From the NCBI GenBank assembly GCA_050014415.1, contig JBEKDJ010000219.1:1-7940 (forward strand): a stretch of 7,940 nucleotides of DNA. Direction: 5' to 3'. The position numbers and the translations under genes were made by a program. The notes under the pieces were generated by a model. The model was given only the letters and a program-made list of their open reading frames with translations. It was not told the DNA's origin and did no database searches. Positions 1 through 6,587 of the stretch are shown here, piece after piece (position 1 is the stretch's first letter; every line of letters begins with the position of its first letter). The stretch comes from JBEKDJ01 sp050014415 (GTDB taxonomy: Bacteria > Desulfobacterota > BSN033 > UBA1163).

Positions 1-1296
1 GACAACGATGGAGGCTACAGTGGTGTTTTAGGGGAGTCTACTTTGGAAGTCTTGACCGATCTCGCTGCGTACGAACGACTCGAGGAGGAAGCAAGCACCG
101 CACGGAATTATCAAAGGGCATCTGCCCTTAAACGTCAGGCAAATAACATTCGTCGCCGGGACATTCTGGGTTTTTTGGCCTCGCGGAATGTGCTGCCGAA
201 ATATGGATTTCCCGTCGATGTCGTGGAGTTGCGCCTGAAGCCATCCAGTGATGTAGCTCAGGAGTTGGAGCTCCAACGTGACCTAAAGATCGCGATATCG
301 GAGTATGCACCAGGAGGAGAGGTGGTAGCGGGACACCAAGTCTGGACAAGTACTGGCATACGCCGCCTCCCTGGTCGTGATCCTTTGGAATTTGCGTACT
401 CAGTCTGTCCACAATGCGGACGATTCCATAAGAGCATTCGTCACGGAGACTTACCAGCTACGTGTCAAGCTTGCGGTGGAGCAATGAGAGGACGAGGATT
501 ACGGTCCGGTCTTTTGGTGAAGCCTGAGTTCGGCTTTTTTAGCAACAAGGACCCGGAGAGGGTCAGTCGTAGTCGCCCGCAGCGGCTATATTCCTCCCGA
601 GTCTTCTTTTCAGAACATACAGGTATGTCCGACATGGACTTTCGCTCTTTCCCTGAGGATAGCCTCGGTGACCGGCAGCCCTTCCTGACGTATCGTTTCT
701 CTCGGCAAGGGGAACTTGTTGTGGTGAATAGCGGTATTGCTAATAGAGGTTTTCTCATTTGCCAGTCATGTGGGTACGCCGAACCCACCCCTCTTAGACC
801 AAGGAATAGAACTCGAGATCATCAAAACGCATTCGACAAACCATGCAATGGTATCCTTGAGTCACGGCACCTGGGGCATGAGTTCTTATCCGATGTCCTC
901 GAACTGCGTTTCATCGCCGATCATCGTCACGATCCGGAAAGGTCGTTGTGGTGGTCTCTTCTTTACGCTCTCCTTCAGGGATCTAGCGAGGTCCTTGGCA
1001 TTGAGCGCGACGACATTGACGGATGCCTTTATCCTTACGGCGAACGATATCTTCCCCCAGCGATTGTACTCTTTGACAGTATTCCTGGAGGAGCAGGTTA
1101 TGTGCGGCGCATAGGTGACAACCTTAATGCTGTTTTGAAAGAAACGTACCACCTCACTGCCCACTGTCAGTCATGCGATGAAAACACTGCCTGCTATGCT
1201 TGCCTGAAAACGTACGACAACCAGTTCTGTCACCACCTTCTGAGGAGGGGAGAAGTAGCCAAGTTTCTATACGAATCAGGAATCGCTTTCTTGTAG
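1..1296 (+). CDS. DUF1998-type helicase-associated protein, C-terminal part (5' end off window)
   Basis: The reading frame is open from base 1 with no stop before a TTG at 43, and that TTG has no convincing ribosome binding site, so I read this as the 3' part of a longer gene (431 residues visible). Numbering from base 1, residues about 50-78 resemble the segment found after the helicase core in large DUF1998 helicases (LASRNVLPKYGFP). CxxC pairs lie at C136/C139 with C155/C158, and at C254/C257 with C282. The DUF1998 signature follows: PGGAGY at 362-367, then a cysteine cluster at C389, C392, C398, C401 and C410. In DISARM (DrmA/DrmB) and Druantia (DruE) such domains belong to phage-defense helicases or their partners. 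The total length needed to choose between these families is missing. The DUF1998/zinc-binding call is firm; the system assignment is inference. Confidence 0.82.
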   Translation, partial: DNDGGYSGVLGESTLEVLTDLAAYERLEEEASTARNYQRASALKRQANNIRRRDILGFLASRNVLPKYGFPVDVVELRLKPSSDVAQELELQRDLKIAISEYAPGGEVVAGHQVWTSTGIRRLPGRDPLEFAYSVCPQCGRFHKSIRHGDLPATCQACGGAMRGRGLRSGLLVKPEFGFFSNKDPERVSRSRPQRLYSSRVFFSEHTGMSDMDFRSFPEDSLGDRQPFLTYRFSRQGELVVVNSGIANRGFLICQSCGYAEPTPLRPRNRTRDHQNAFDKPCNGILESRHLGHEFLSDVLELRFIADHRHDPERSLWWSLLYALLQGSSEVLGIERDDIDGCLYPYGERYLPPAIVLFDSIPGGAGYVRRIGDNLNAVLKETYHLTAHCQSCDENTACYACLKTYDNQFCHHLLRRGEVAKFLYESGIAFL

Positions 1297-1382
1297 AGAC
1301 CTCGGGGCAGGCATTGGTAAAAAGGTAAAATAAAGCCTTGGTAGTTAAATTATCTGAGAAATAGACCTCGTATAAAACGGTA

Positions 1383-1401
1383 TCATCCATAAAAAAGTTG
1401 G
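1383..1401 (+). repeat. Interspersed short repeat, copy 1
   Basis: The sequence TCATCCATAAAAAAGTTGG matches the copy at 4936-4954 exactly and the copy at 3940-3957 apart from one A. The preceding bases are GGTA where the other copies have GGGG. It lies 87 bases after the stop of the DUF1998 gene and 56 bases before the ATG of the nuclease stub. The flanks share no further obvious similarity with the other copies. Nothing else was recognised in 1297-1456: I saw no convincing promoter pair or terminator hairpin. Confidence 0.75.
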
Positions 1402-1456
1402 ATGCACGGTGTCTGATCTACAGTATTGACAAGTTAGCTTTTCTTAAAGGTCGGAA

Positions 1457-1633
1457 ATGAAAGCGGCACAAGATTTATCAGCAAGGTATTTGAAGTCAAA
1501 CTTCTATGAGCAACTTGTTGAACATGCTTTTATTTCTGAGTTACTCCAAGAAGCTTGGTTTCGATATGGTAAGACTGTTGAAGTGTTAAGGTCTGAGATC
1601 GATAGTTCTGGATACGATCTTCTTCTTGAATAA
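1457..1633 (+). pseudogene. N-terminal stub of a PD-(D/E)XK-like nuclease
   Basis: This 58-codon frame runs from ATG to TAA. It carries a pattern I associate with the start of a small restriction-endonuclease-fold family: an N-terminal helix (NFYEQLVEHAFISELL, residues 15-30), then VEVLRSEIDSSGYDLLLE at 41-58, where the aspartate of GYD (D54) would be the first catalytic acid. In intact relatives a QxK-type catalytic strand follows within about 15 residues. Here a stop comes immediately after LLLE, and no other frame downstream continues the fold. The stub therefore lacks the catalytic lysine and most of the domain. I infer a truncated remnant, perhaps cut when the following gene was acquired. 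It could instead be a genuine small protein. An AAAGG about 8 bases before the ATG could serve as a ribosome binding site. Confidence 0.55.
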
Positions 1634-1698
1634 GGAAAACGAACGCCAGATGTCTTTGTGAGGCACTATCTGAGCTGGGAGGACTCTCTTATTTCTAA

Positions 1699-1714
1699 AG
1701 GGGATAACTTTATG
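1699..1714 (+). promoter_or_regulatory. Ribosome binding site fixing the start of the DUF262-HNH gene
   Basis: AGGGG at 1699-1703 precedes the ATG at 1712 by 8 bases. An in-frame GTG at 1658 would add 18 residues but has no ribosome binding site, so the ATG at 1712 is preferred. Confidence 0.7.
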
Positions 1715-3850
1715 AAAGATATAGAACACATTCAAGAGAATATCGCCGATTACGTAGGCAGCTATGTAGAACATGTCTTGAAAGATTTGACTTTTTACCA
1801 AAAAGATGAGGGTTATAAATTTCAGGCCGTTGCTACTTTTCAGAAAGAATTTAATTTTAAAAGCAAAAATTGGCCTTCAATGATCGAACGGGCATTAAAA
1901 GACGCCGGGAACTTAGTGCAGTCAGGCCAATATTTTCCAAAGGGAATGCTTCTGCATTATATTGAAACAGATGAAGAATTTGTTCAGAAAGAATTTCAAA
2001 AACTTCTTGAGGGAAAAGAAAATATAATGCGGAGAATTGATGATTTTATTTACAATTTCGAAAAGAAATTTCCTCCAATCGGCAGGTATAAACAGTCATA
2101 TCTTGATTATCGCTTTCTTAGCTTTTTCTTGGCCTCTTATAAACCTGACAAATATTTTTATGTTAAAAGCAGTGATTATAAAAAATTCGCCAAGCAGATA
2201 AGATATGATTTAGATACATCCGGCAAAGGACCAGGAGAGAAATATCGTGAGTTTGCAGACTTAGCGGAGATAACAAGGGAAGTTTTAAAGGTCAATGAAG
2301 AGTTTAAAGAAGTCCATCAAAAAATTGTGTCCAATTTTGGTTTTAAAGACCGGGAGCTAAGCTGGGGTACGTATGATTTCATTTTTAATGTTTCTCGGGA
2401 AAGGCGGAGAGAAGAATTAGCAATAGGGGAAAAGGGCGAGAAGAGGCTTTCCGAAGTGTGTACGAATAGGAGGGATAAAATGAATGATCGAGCATTAGAA
2501 ACAGATGAGCTCGAATTCGAAGAACCGCTTGAAGAGGAAATAGAAAAGATTGAAGTAACACCAAAAGAAAGAAAGATTTTCACGGATAAAGGAGACCCGG
2601 AAATCGACTCCCTTCATAAGAAGTGGACTAAAGGTAAGCTGGTGCTTCAGCCAGACTTCCAGCGGCATTTCGTCTGGGATGCAAAGAAGTCCAGCAGATT
2701 AATCGAGTCTGCGCTCTTGGACATACCTTTGCCGATAGTATACCTATCCGAGGGGGATGATGGCAAGGAATACGTGATCGATGGCCAGCAGCGCCTGACA
2801 GCATTTTTTTCATTTATCAATGGAAAGTTTCTAGATGACGATAAAGATTTCAAGCTGACTGGGCTAAGAGTCTTCGCCAACCTTAACGGGGAAATCTTTA
2901 AAGGGATAGATGAAGACCTACAAGACAGAATTCTTTCCTGTAAGATTAGGACTATTACCTTCAAGAAAGAGTCTGATAAAAATCTGAGATTTGAGATATT
3001 TGAAAGGCTTAATACTGGAGCAGTCTCTCTGAACGACCCGGAACTAAGAAACTGCATATACAGGGGCCCATACAACAAGTTGTTAAACGAGCTTTCCAAA
3101 GACAAGGACTTCATGTACCTGCTAGGATTGAAAACTTTCGATAAAAGGATGAGAGATGTCGAACTGGTTCTGCGTTTTGCAGGATTCCATCACACTACGT
3201 ATCTTAAATACAAACCCCCGATGAGGACATTCTTGAACAACGACATGGAAAAGTACCAGAACATCTCAGAAAACGATGCCGCTGAGTTGAGAAGCGCCTT
3301 CAAGAACACCATAACAATAATCAGGTCATTTTTAGTGGATAAAGATGGCAATCACGCCTTTAAAAGGTTCTACCGAGGGAATGAAAAAGACCGGAACGGC
3401 TACTGGGAATCTAAAAAGTTTAACGCCTCTCTTTATGACATCTTGATGTGGTCATTCGCGCAAGAAGACAAAAACAAAGTTTACCAAAACCTGGATGCTA
3501 TAAGAGAAGCACTCATACATCTTATGACTGACGACAAAGAATTCATAGACTCGATAGAACTATCAACCAGCTCCATTCAAGCAGTAACAAAACGGTTTGA
3601 TAAATGGAGACTAGCACTTCAAGACATTATCGGTATTAAGCAAAAAGAACCACGGTGTTTTTCTTTAAAGATAAAAGAGGAACTATACAACAACGATCCC
3701 ACATGCACCATCTGCGGCCAGAAAATCCATAAAATTGACGACTCAGCAGTAGACCATATAGAGCAATACTGGACTGGAGGTAAAACAATACCTGAAAACG
3801 CCCGACTGACACATAGATACTGCAACTGGGCAAGGTCAAGAAAAGAATAG
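1712..3850 (+). CDS. DUF262 + HNH endonuclease with extra N-terminal module (modification-dependent restriction-like)
   Basis: This is a 712-residue protein. Residues 1 to about 235 form a mostly helical module with aromatic motifs (YFYVKSSDYKKF; SWGTYDFIFNV near the end). It recalls the N-terminal regions of some McrB-like or other defense proteins, but I cannot name it. A charged linker (ETDELEFEEPLEEEIEKIE) leads into a DUF262 domain from about D295 (LQPDFQRHFVW, then the DGQQR motif at 357-361, then FERLNTGAVSLN). DUF262 is the nucleotide-handling domain of GmrS and SspE. The C-terminus is an HNH nuclease: C665/C668, D681-H682-I, N696, H701 and C704-N705, so the zinc ligands and catalytic histidine look intact. 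By family, such proteins cut foreign or modified DNA, possibly controlled by nucleotide binding. The two halves differ visibly in codon style (T-ending early, more C-ending late), and a strong internal start lies at 2480. No partner gene is evident. Confidence 0.85.
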   Translation: MKDIEHIQENIADYVGSYVEHVLKDLTFYQKDEGYKFQAVATFQKEFNFKSKNWPSMIERALKDAGNLVQSGQYFPKGMLLHYIETDEEFVQKEFQKLLEGKENIMRRIDDFIYNFEKKFPPIGRYKQSYLDYRFLSFFLASYKPDKYFYVKSSDYKKFAKQIRYDLDTSGKGPGEKYREFADLAEITREVLKVNEEFKEVHQKIVSNFGFKDRELSWGTYDFIFNVSRERRREELAIGEKGEKRLSEVCTNRRDKMNDRALETDELEFEEPLEEEIEKIEVTPKERKIFTDKGDPEIDSLHKKWTKGKLVLQPDFQRHFVWDAKKSSRLIESALLDIPLPIVYLSEGDDGKEYVIDGQQRLTAFFSFINGKFLDDDKDFKLTGLRVFANLNGEIFKGIDEDLQDRILSCKIRTITFKKESDKNLRFEIFERLNTGAVSLNDPELRNCIYRGPYNKLLNELSKDKDFMYLLGLKTFDKRMRDVELVLRFAGFHHTTYLKYKPPMRTFLNNDMEKYQNISENDAAELRSAFKNTITIIRSFLVDKDGNHAFKRFYRGNEKDRNGYWESKKFNASLYDILMWSFAQEDKNKVYQNLDAIREALIHLMTDDKEFIDSIELSTSSIQAVTKRFDKWRLALQDIIGIKQKEPRCFSLKIKEELYNNDPTCTICGQKIHKIDDSAVDHIEQYWTGGKTIPENARLTHRYCNWARSRKE
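2468..2482 (+). promoter_or_regulatory. Strong internal ribosome binding site and in-frame ATG
   Basis: AGGAGG at 2468-2473 is followed after 6 bases by an ATG at 2480 that is in frame (codon 257) with the surrounding gene. It is a better Shine-Dalgarno match than the gene's own start. Initiation here would give a 456-residue protein containing the complete DUF262 and HNH domains without the N-terminal module. It is either a functional second start or the relic of a once separate gene. Confidence 0.65.
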
Positions 3851-4169
3851 TCAAAAAAGGGGGGCACCCATTAAAGGGCACCTCTCAAGAAATGGTCTCT
3901 GCGGTGAGGCTTGACTTTTGACATTCCAAAAAGATGGGGTCATCCATAAAAAGTTGGTCCAATCAAATGCGAAATGGCGACCCGGATTGTGGAATAAGAA
4001 AAATTTAGAGAATTAGCAATACCAAATTTAGATGATATTGTTTGGGGAGAAATATCTCTTAGGGGCCTGGTTGCTTAACTCAAAGCTTTGAATGGAAATC
4101 AGGCTTAATATAGAAATTATTGAAAACGAAGAGGTTCATTGCCAAAATTTTCAAATCAGGGGGAGTAAA
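3851..4169. other. Intergenic stretch with one repeat copy and no intact gene
   Basis: This 319-base gap begins with a G/A-rich tract containing two direct GGGCACC copies (around 3870-3892). It then holds repeat copy 2 at 3935 and an AT-rich stretch. A stop-bounded frame at 3998-4078 reads EKFRELAIPNLDDIVWGEI and then SLRGLVA before a stop. It looks protein-like but has no start codon and is probably a remnant or chance. The frame of the next gene is open back to an ATG at 4092, but that codon has no ribosome binding site. No clear promoter or terminator hairpin was found. Confidence 0.5.
3935..3957 (+). repeat. Interspersed short repeat, copy 2
   Basis: TGGGGTCATCCATAAAAA followed by GTTGG. 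It matches copy 3 (4931-4954) over its whole length except for one fewer A in the A-run, and is in the same orientation as copies 1 and 3. It lies 85 bases after the DUF262-HNH stop codon and about 210 bases before the next gene. Confidence 0.8.
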
Positions 4170-4172
4170 ATG
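4158..4172 (+). promoter_or_regulatory. Ribosome binding site deciding the start of the 240-residue gene
   Basis: AGGGGGAG at 4158-4165 precedes an ATG at 4170 by 4 bases and a second in-frame ATG at 4176 by 10. The upstream in-frame ATG at 4092 has no such site, so the protein most likely begins with MSMIKREW or MIKREW. Confidence 0.65.
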
Positions 4173-4892
4173 AGCATGATTAAACGAGAGTGGTTGCTAC
4201 ATGGATGTATGAAATTGGATGAATTTGAAGAGAAAGGCAGGGTTTCCCTCAGAATTAGAGACATCCTTGCGAACGATTATGGGGAAAAATTTGCTGTGCG
4301 CTCGTGGCCTCAACAAAACTATCGAGATACTTTGTGGTGGTATGAGAAGGCAAAACTTCCTAGTACGGTTGCCTCTTATTTCCTTAAAATTGATGGTAAA
4401 AGAGGGCCTAACCTCTATGTAGGTGCATCTGTTGAAAAAGGTATAGAGGACCATAAATTGGCTCAGAAGAAAGCTAAAGCAAGAAGTGAGCGCCTCGAAA
4501 GGTGGGAACTTCAAAAAAGTTGGGATTGGCACAGATTTCTATCTTCCATAAACCAGGCCTGGCCTCTTATTTTTGACTGTGCCAAATCTTTGAACAGCGA
4601 GCTCTATTTTTGGATTGAGTTTGACGGGGGACGGACCGACAGCCAATATTATGTCATTCATGATGGGAATGTTTACTGGAGAGGGGGATTTAAACCTATC
4701 AGGCAAGAAAAAATATATAAATTTCTGACTAAGCCCTATCCAAAATCATGGGGCGACGTATATTTAGCAAGAGCTTTTAATCTCACCGAATGCAGCCCGC
4801 AATTGGAAGAAACGAAAATCTTAGATGTCTTTACAGCTATGCGGCCAATACGTGACCTTTGGAGAGGCTTGTCACCGAAAAGCTATAAGTAA
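4170..4892 (+). CDS. Uncharacterised 240-residue protein in defense context
   Basis: I do not recognise this family. The protein is cytosolic in character, with no signal peptide or membrane segment, and is rich in tryptophan and charged residues. Visible parts from the ATG at 4170: an N-terminal stretch WLLHGCMKLDEFEEKG at about 8-23; RDTLWWYEKAKLPSTVASY at about 52-70; a charged helix (EDHKLAQKKAKARSERLERW) at about 93-112; and a C-terminal half with aromatic strands (LYFWIEFDGG, YYVIHDGNVYWRGG) at about 145-173. The DxxWWY segment resembles one in the PD-(D/E)XK protein encoded just downstream (DAPWWYNERALLS), which hints at a distant relation, but no complete catalytic motif is visible. 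Repeat copies 2 and 3 flank the gene and no other gene shares its block. It may be a single-gene defense factor; that is inferred only from location. Confidence 0.75.
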   Translation: MSMIKREWLLHGCMKLDEFEEKGRVSLRIRDILANDYGEKFAVRSWPQQNYRDTLWWYEKAKLPSTVASYFLKIDGKRGPNLYVGASVEKGIEDHKLAQKKAKARSERLERWELQKSWDWHRFLSSINQAWPLIFDCAKSLNSELYFWIEFDGGRTDSQYYVIHDGNVYWRGGFKPIRQEKIYKFLTKPYPKSWGDVYLARAFNLTECSPQLEETKILDVFTAMRPIRDLWRGLSPKSYK

Positions 4893-4930
4893 TCGTTACC
4901 ATTTTTGATATTCTGATTAGGGAAAACTCC

Positions 4931-4954
4931 TGGGGTCATCCATAAAAAAGTTGG
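4931..4954 (+). repeat. Interspersed short repeat, copy 3
   Basis: TGGGGTCATCCATAAAAAAG followed by TTGG, the longest copy. It lies 38 bases after the stop of the 240-residue gene and 93 bases before the ATG of the next operon, in the same orientation as the others. The rest of 4893-5047 has no recognised promoter or terminator. Confidence 0.8.
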
Positions 4955-5047
4955 CCATGCTCAATCTAATCAATTAACTGGGGATTCCTTTGAAACGAAT
5001 TTTGGTGATAATCGCAGTACTCCGTAGCTACGAAGGGGAATCTCAGA

Positions 5048-5671
5048 ATGCATAAAGAATTCAAAAGAACCATTCCTGGTTCGCTCAAATTGTTGAAGCG
5101 GGTTTTATCTGAGTGGCAGAAACTAATGACTCCTGATTTCTGGGATTACAAGAATGATGCTCCTTGGTGGTATAACGAGCGAGCTCTGTTAAGTCTTTTT
5201 GCTGGAGCGGTGTGGAAATGCAAGGGGTGGGCCTTTGAAGAATTCACGACCGATAAGTGGAGAATCACAAAGCGAGGGAATCTTAAGGCGGGTAAAGGGC
5301 GAGGCGACATTATGTTCGGCATTGGCAAGTCTAATTTTGTTGCCGAAGCGAAGCAGTGCTGGCCGATCATAGGTCGAAAATCTGGCAATGCCTTGAGGAT
5401 TGTAGCGAAAGCTATGGAGAATGCGCAATCCGAGGCATTGAGGTTACCTCCTTATGGGGAGTGTTTGGGGATAGTATTTGTAACACCGCGTTTGCACGAG
5501 ACTAACATTCCATATGCGGACGAAATTCTTCAGACCTTTACAAAGGACCTTAGAAAAATAAGGAATACCACATTAGCTTGGTCCTTCCCGGCCGAAAAGC
5601 GTACTCTAAACGGGAAAGATGGTTTTAGGTATCCGGGTATAGTCCTACTAATCAAACGGTCTGTAGGGTAA
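5048..5671 (+). CDS. PD-(D/E)XK nuclease-like protein
   Basis: This 207-residue protein carries what looks like a complete restriction-endonuclease-fold core. An N-terminal helix holds a conserved-looking glutamate (WWYNERALLSLFAGAVWK, E44). Then comes GRGDIMF with D87, and the strand FVAEAKQCW with E100 and K102, giving a D-x12-E-x-K arrangement. A later strand (CLGIVFVTPR) fits the core sheet. Such proteins cleave or nick DNA, typically using Mg2+. A GAAGGGG lies about 10 bases before the ATG. It is the first gene of a run of four closely spaced genes (32 bases to the next), which include EVE-like readers, so it could be the cutting subunit of a modification-dependent system; that role is inferred. 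The exact family and any sequence specificity cannot be read. Confidence 0.75.
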   Translation: MHKEFKRTIPGSLKLLKRVLSEWQKLMTPDFWDYKNDAPWWYNERALLSLFAGAVWKCKGWAFEEFTTDKWRITKRGNLKAGKGRGDIMFGIGKSNFVAEAKQCWPIIGRKSGNALRIVAKAMENAQSEALRLPPYGECLGIVFVTPRLHETNIPYADEILQTFTKDLRKIRNTTLAWSFPAEKRTLNGKDGFRYPGIVLLIKRSVG

Positions 5672-5703
5672 GGTTTATGCTTTAAATAGAGGGAGATGAT
5701 GTT

Positions 5704-6537
5704 ATGGGAAAGAGAGATGATGATGAGCGGTCAGAAATAATAGACTTTGAGGGAGTTCGACACGCACCTGAGAACGAAGCAGGGGTCATCATGTTATTTG
5801 CAAAGCTGCATAGGCGTCTGGGTTTTCCAGTCCTTGAACGGATTCAAGATCGCTTCCCGGACTGCTGGGTAGTCCAAAAGACTCCGAGTGGAACTCGCAA
5901 GACGTGGATCGAATTTGAGTATGAATCTGCAAATTTCAAACCACACCTGCGACAACTTCACAAGATTAGACCTAGAAAAGGATTTGTCGTTTGCTGGTAT
6001 CATAACTGGGCAGAGTGCGAGAAGTATGCAGACGTACGAGAACTTCGGCAGTATATTGGTTTTGGTGGTCGCGTCTGGATTCAATCAACGCGGCCGAAAT
6101 TTCAGGGAGGTCTTGACGATGCCCCCCGTCGAAGGAAGGATTTTTGGTCGTGGACAGTAGCGGGCCGATCAAGACCTGGTGATATTCTTCTAATGTGGCG
6201 GGCAGGGACTAAAGCGGAGGCTAGAAAGTGGGGCGTGGATCAGAATCTATTGCACTCAATAGCAAATATCTACGAGATTACCTCTGTCCCCAAAAAAGAT
6301 AAAAGATGGAAGTGGGGAGCAAATGTTCGACAAATAGCTCTACTTCAAAACCCGCTCCGGCTGGGGGCCCTAAAGAGCGATCCAACTATCAAGAATACTC
6401 CTTGGATTAGAGCGAAAATGCAAGGGAGATGGGACGTTACTGCTAATTGGTGGAGACTTCGAGAAATGATAGTGCGCCTCAATCCGTATCTTAAGAAGGA
6501 TAACCGATTCCTTGAAATAGATTCACGCATCATGTAG
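5704..6537 (+). CDS. PD-(D/E)XK-like domain fused to an EVE-like (PUA-like) domain
   Basis: This is a 277-residue two-domain protein. Residues about 20-110 look like a nuclease-fold module: ENEAGVIMLFAKL (E25), RFPDCW (D53), then the strand WIEFEYES (E70, E72), and GFVVCWYHNWAEC. The usual E-x-K lysine is replaced in this strand by E-x-E, so activity is uncertain. Residues about 120-277 resemble an EVE/PUA-like reader: VWIQSTRP, WTVAGRSRPGDILLMWRAG (D160), SIANIYEITSV, and a C-terminal RWDVTANWW. EVE-type domains bind DNA carrying modified cytosines or RNA, often next to restriction enzymes. The gene has AGAGGGAG at 5688-5695, 8 bases before the ATG. It sits between a nuclease gene and a second EVE-like gene in one probable operon. 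The fusion suggests a recognition subunit with a possibly non-catalytic nuclease fold. Confidence 0.7.
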   Translation: MGKRDDDERSEIIDFEGVRHAPENEAGVIMLFAKLHRRLGFPVLERIQDRFPDCWVVQKTPSGTRKTWIEFEYESANFKPHLRQLHKIRPRKGFVVCWYHNWAECEKYADVRELRQYIGFGGRVWIQSTRPKFQGGLDDAPRRRKDFWSWTVAGRSRPGDILLMWRAGTKAEARKWGVDQNLLHSIANIYEITSVPKKDKRWKWGANVRQIALLQNPLRLGALKSDPTIKNTPWIRAKMQGRWDVTANWWRLREMIVRLNPYLKKDNRFLEIDSRIM

Positions 6538-6587
6538 GTTGCTTTGGGGCTAGGCTTGAGAAATTGAAAATATGAAAGACGAAAGAC

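Noticed and set aside
1426..1454. TTGACA at 1426-1431 as a -35 box before the nuclease stub
   Set aside because: No acceptable -10 box lies 16-18 bases downstream.
2317..3114. Long minus-strand reading frames opposite the DUF262-HNH gene
   Set aside because: Their sequences are low-complexity or motif-free and mirror the codon pattern of the real gene on the + strand.
3866..3892. Possible terminator hairpin in the G/C-rich tract after the DUF262-HNH gene
   Set aside because: The GGGCACC copies are direct repeats, not inverted, and only a 3-base stem (CCC/GGG) can form.
3998..4078. Protein-like stop-bounded frame of 26 codons (EKFRELAIPNLDDIVWGEI, then SLRGLVA) between the DUF262-HNH gene and the orphan gene
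   Set aside because: It has no start codon, no ribosome binding site and no recognisable family; at this length it may be chance or a remnant.
4092..4169. Upstream ATG extending the orphan protein by 26 residues
   Set aside because: There is no ribosome binding site at 4092, whereas AGGGGGAG precedes the ATG at 4170.
4513..4523. AAAAAAGTTGG inside the orphan gene, matching the repeat's 3' end
   Set aside because: Only 11 bases match, dominated by the A-run, with no CATCCAT part, and it lies in the middle of coding sequence.
1383..4954. Reading the three repeats as a CRISPR array or integron attC sites
   Set aside because: Spacing is about 1-2.5 kb rather than 60-70 bases, and the copies lack paired inverted core sites; copies 2 and 3 also fail the GTTRRRY end.
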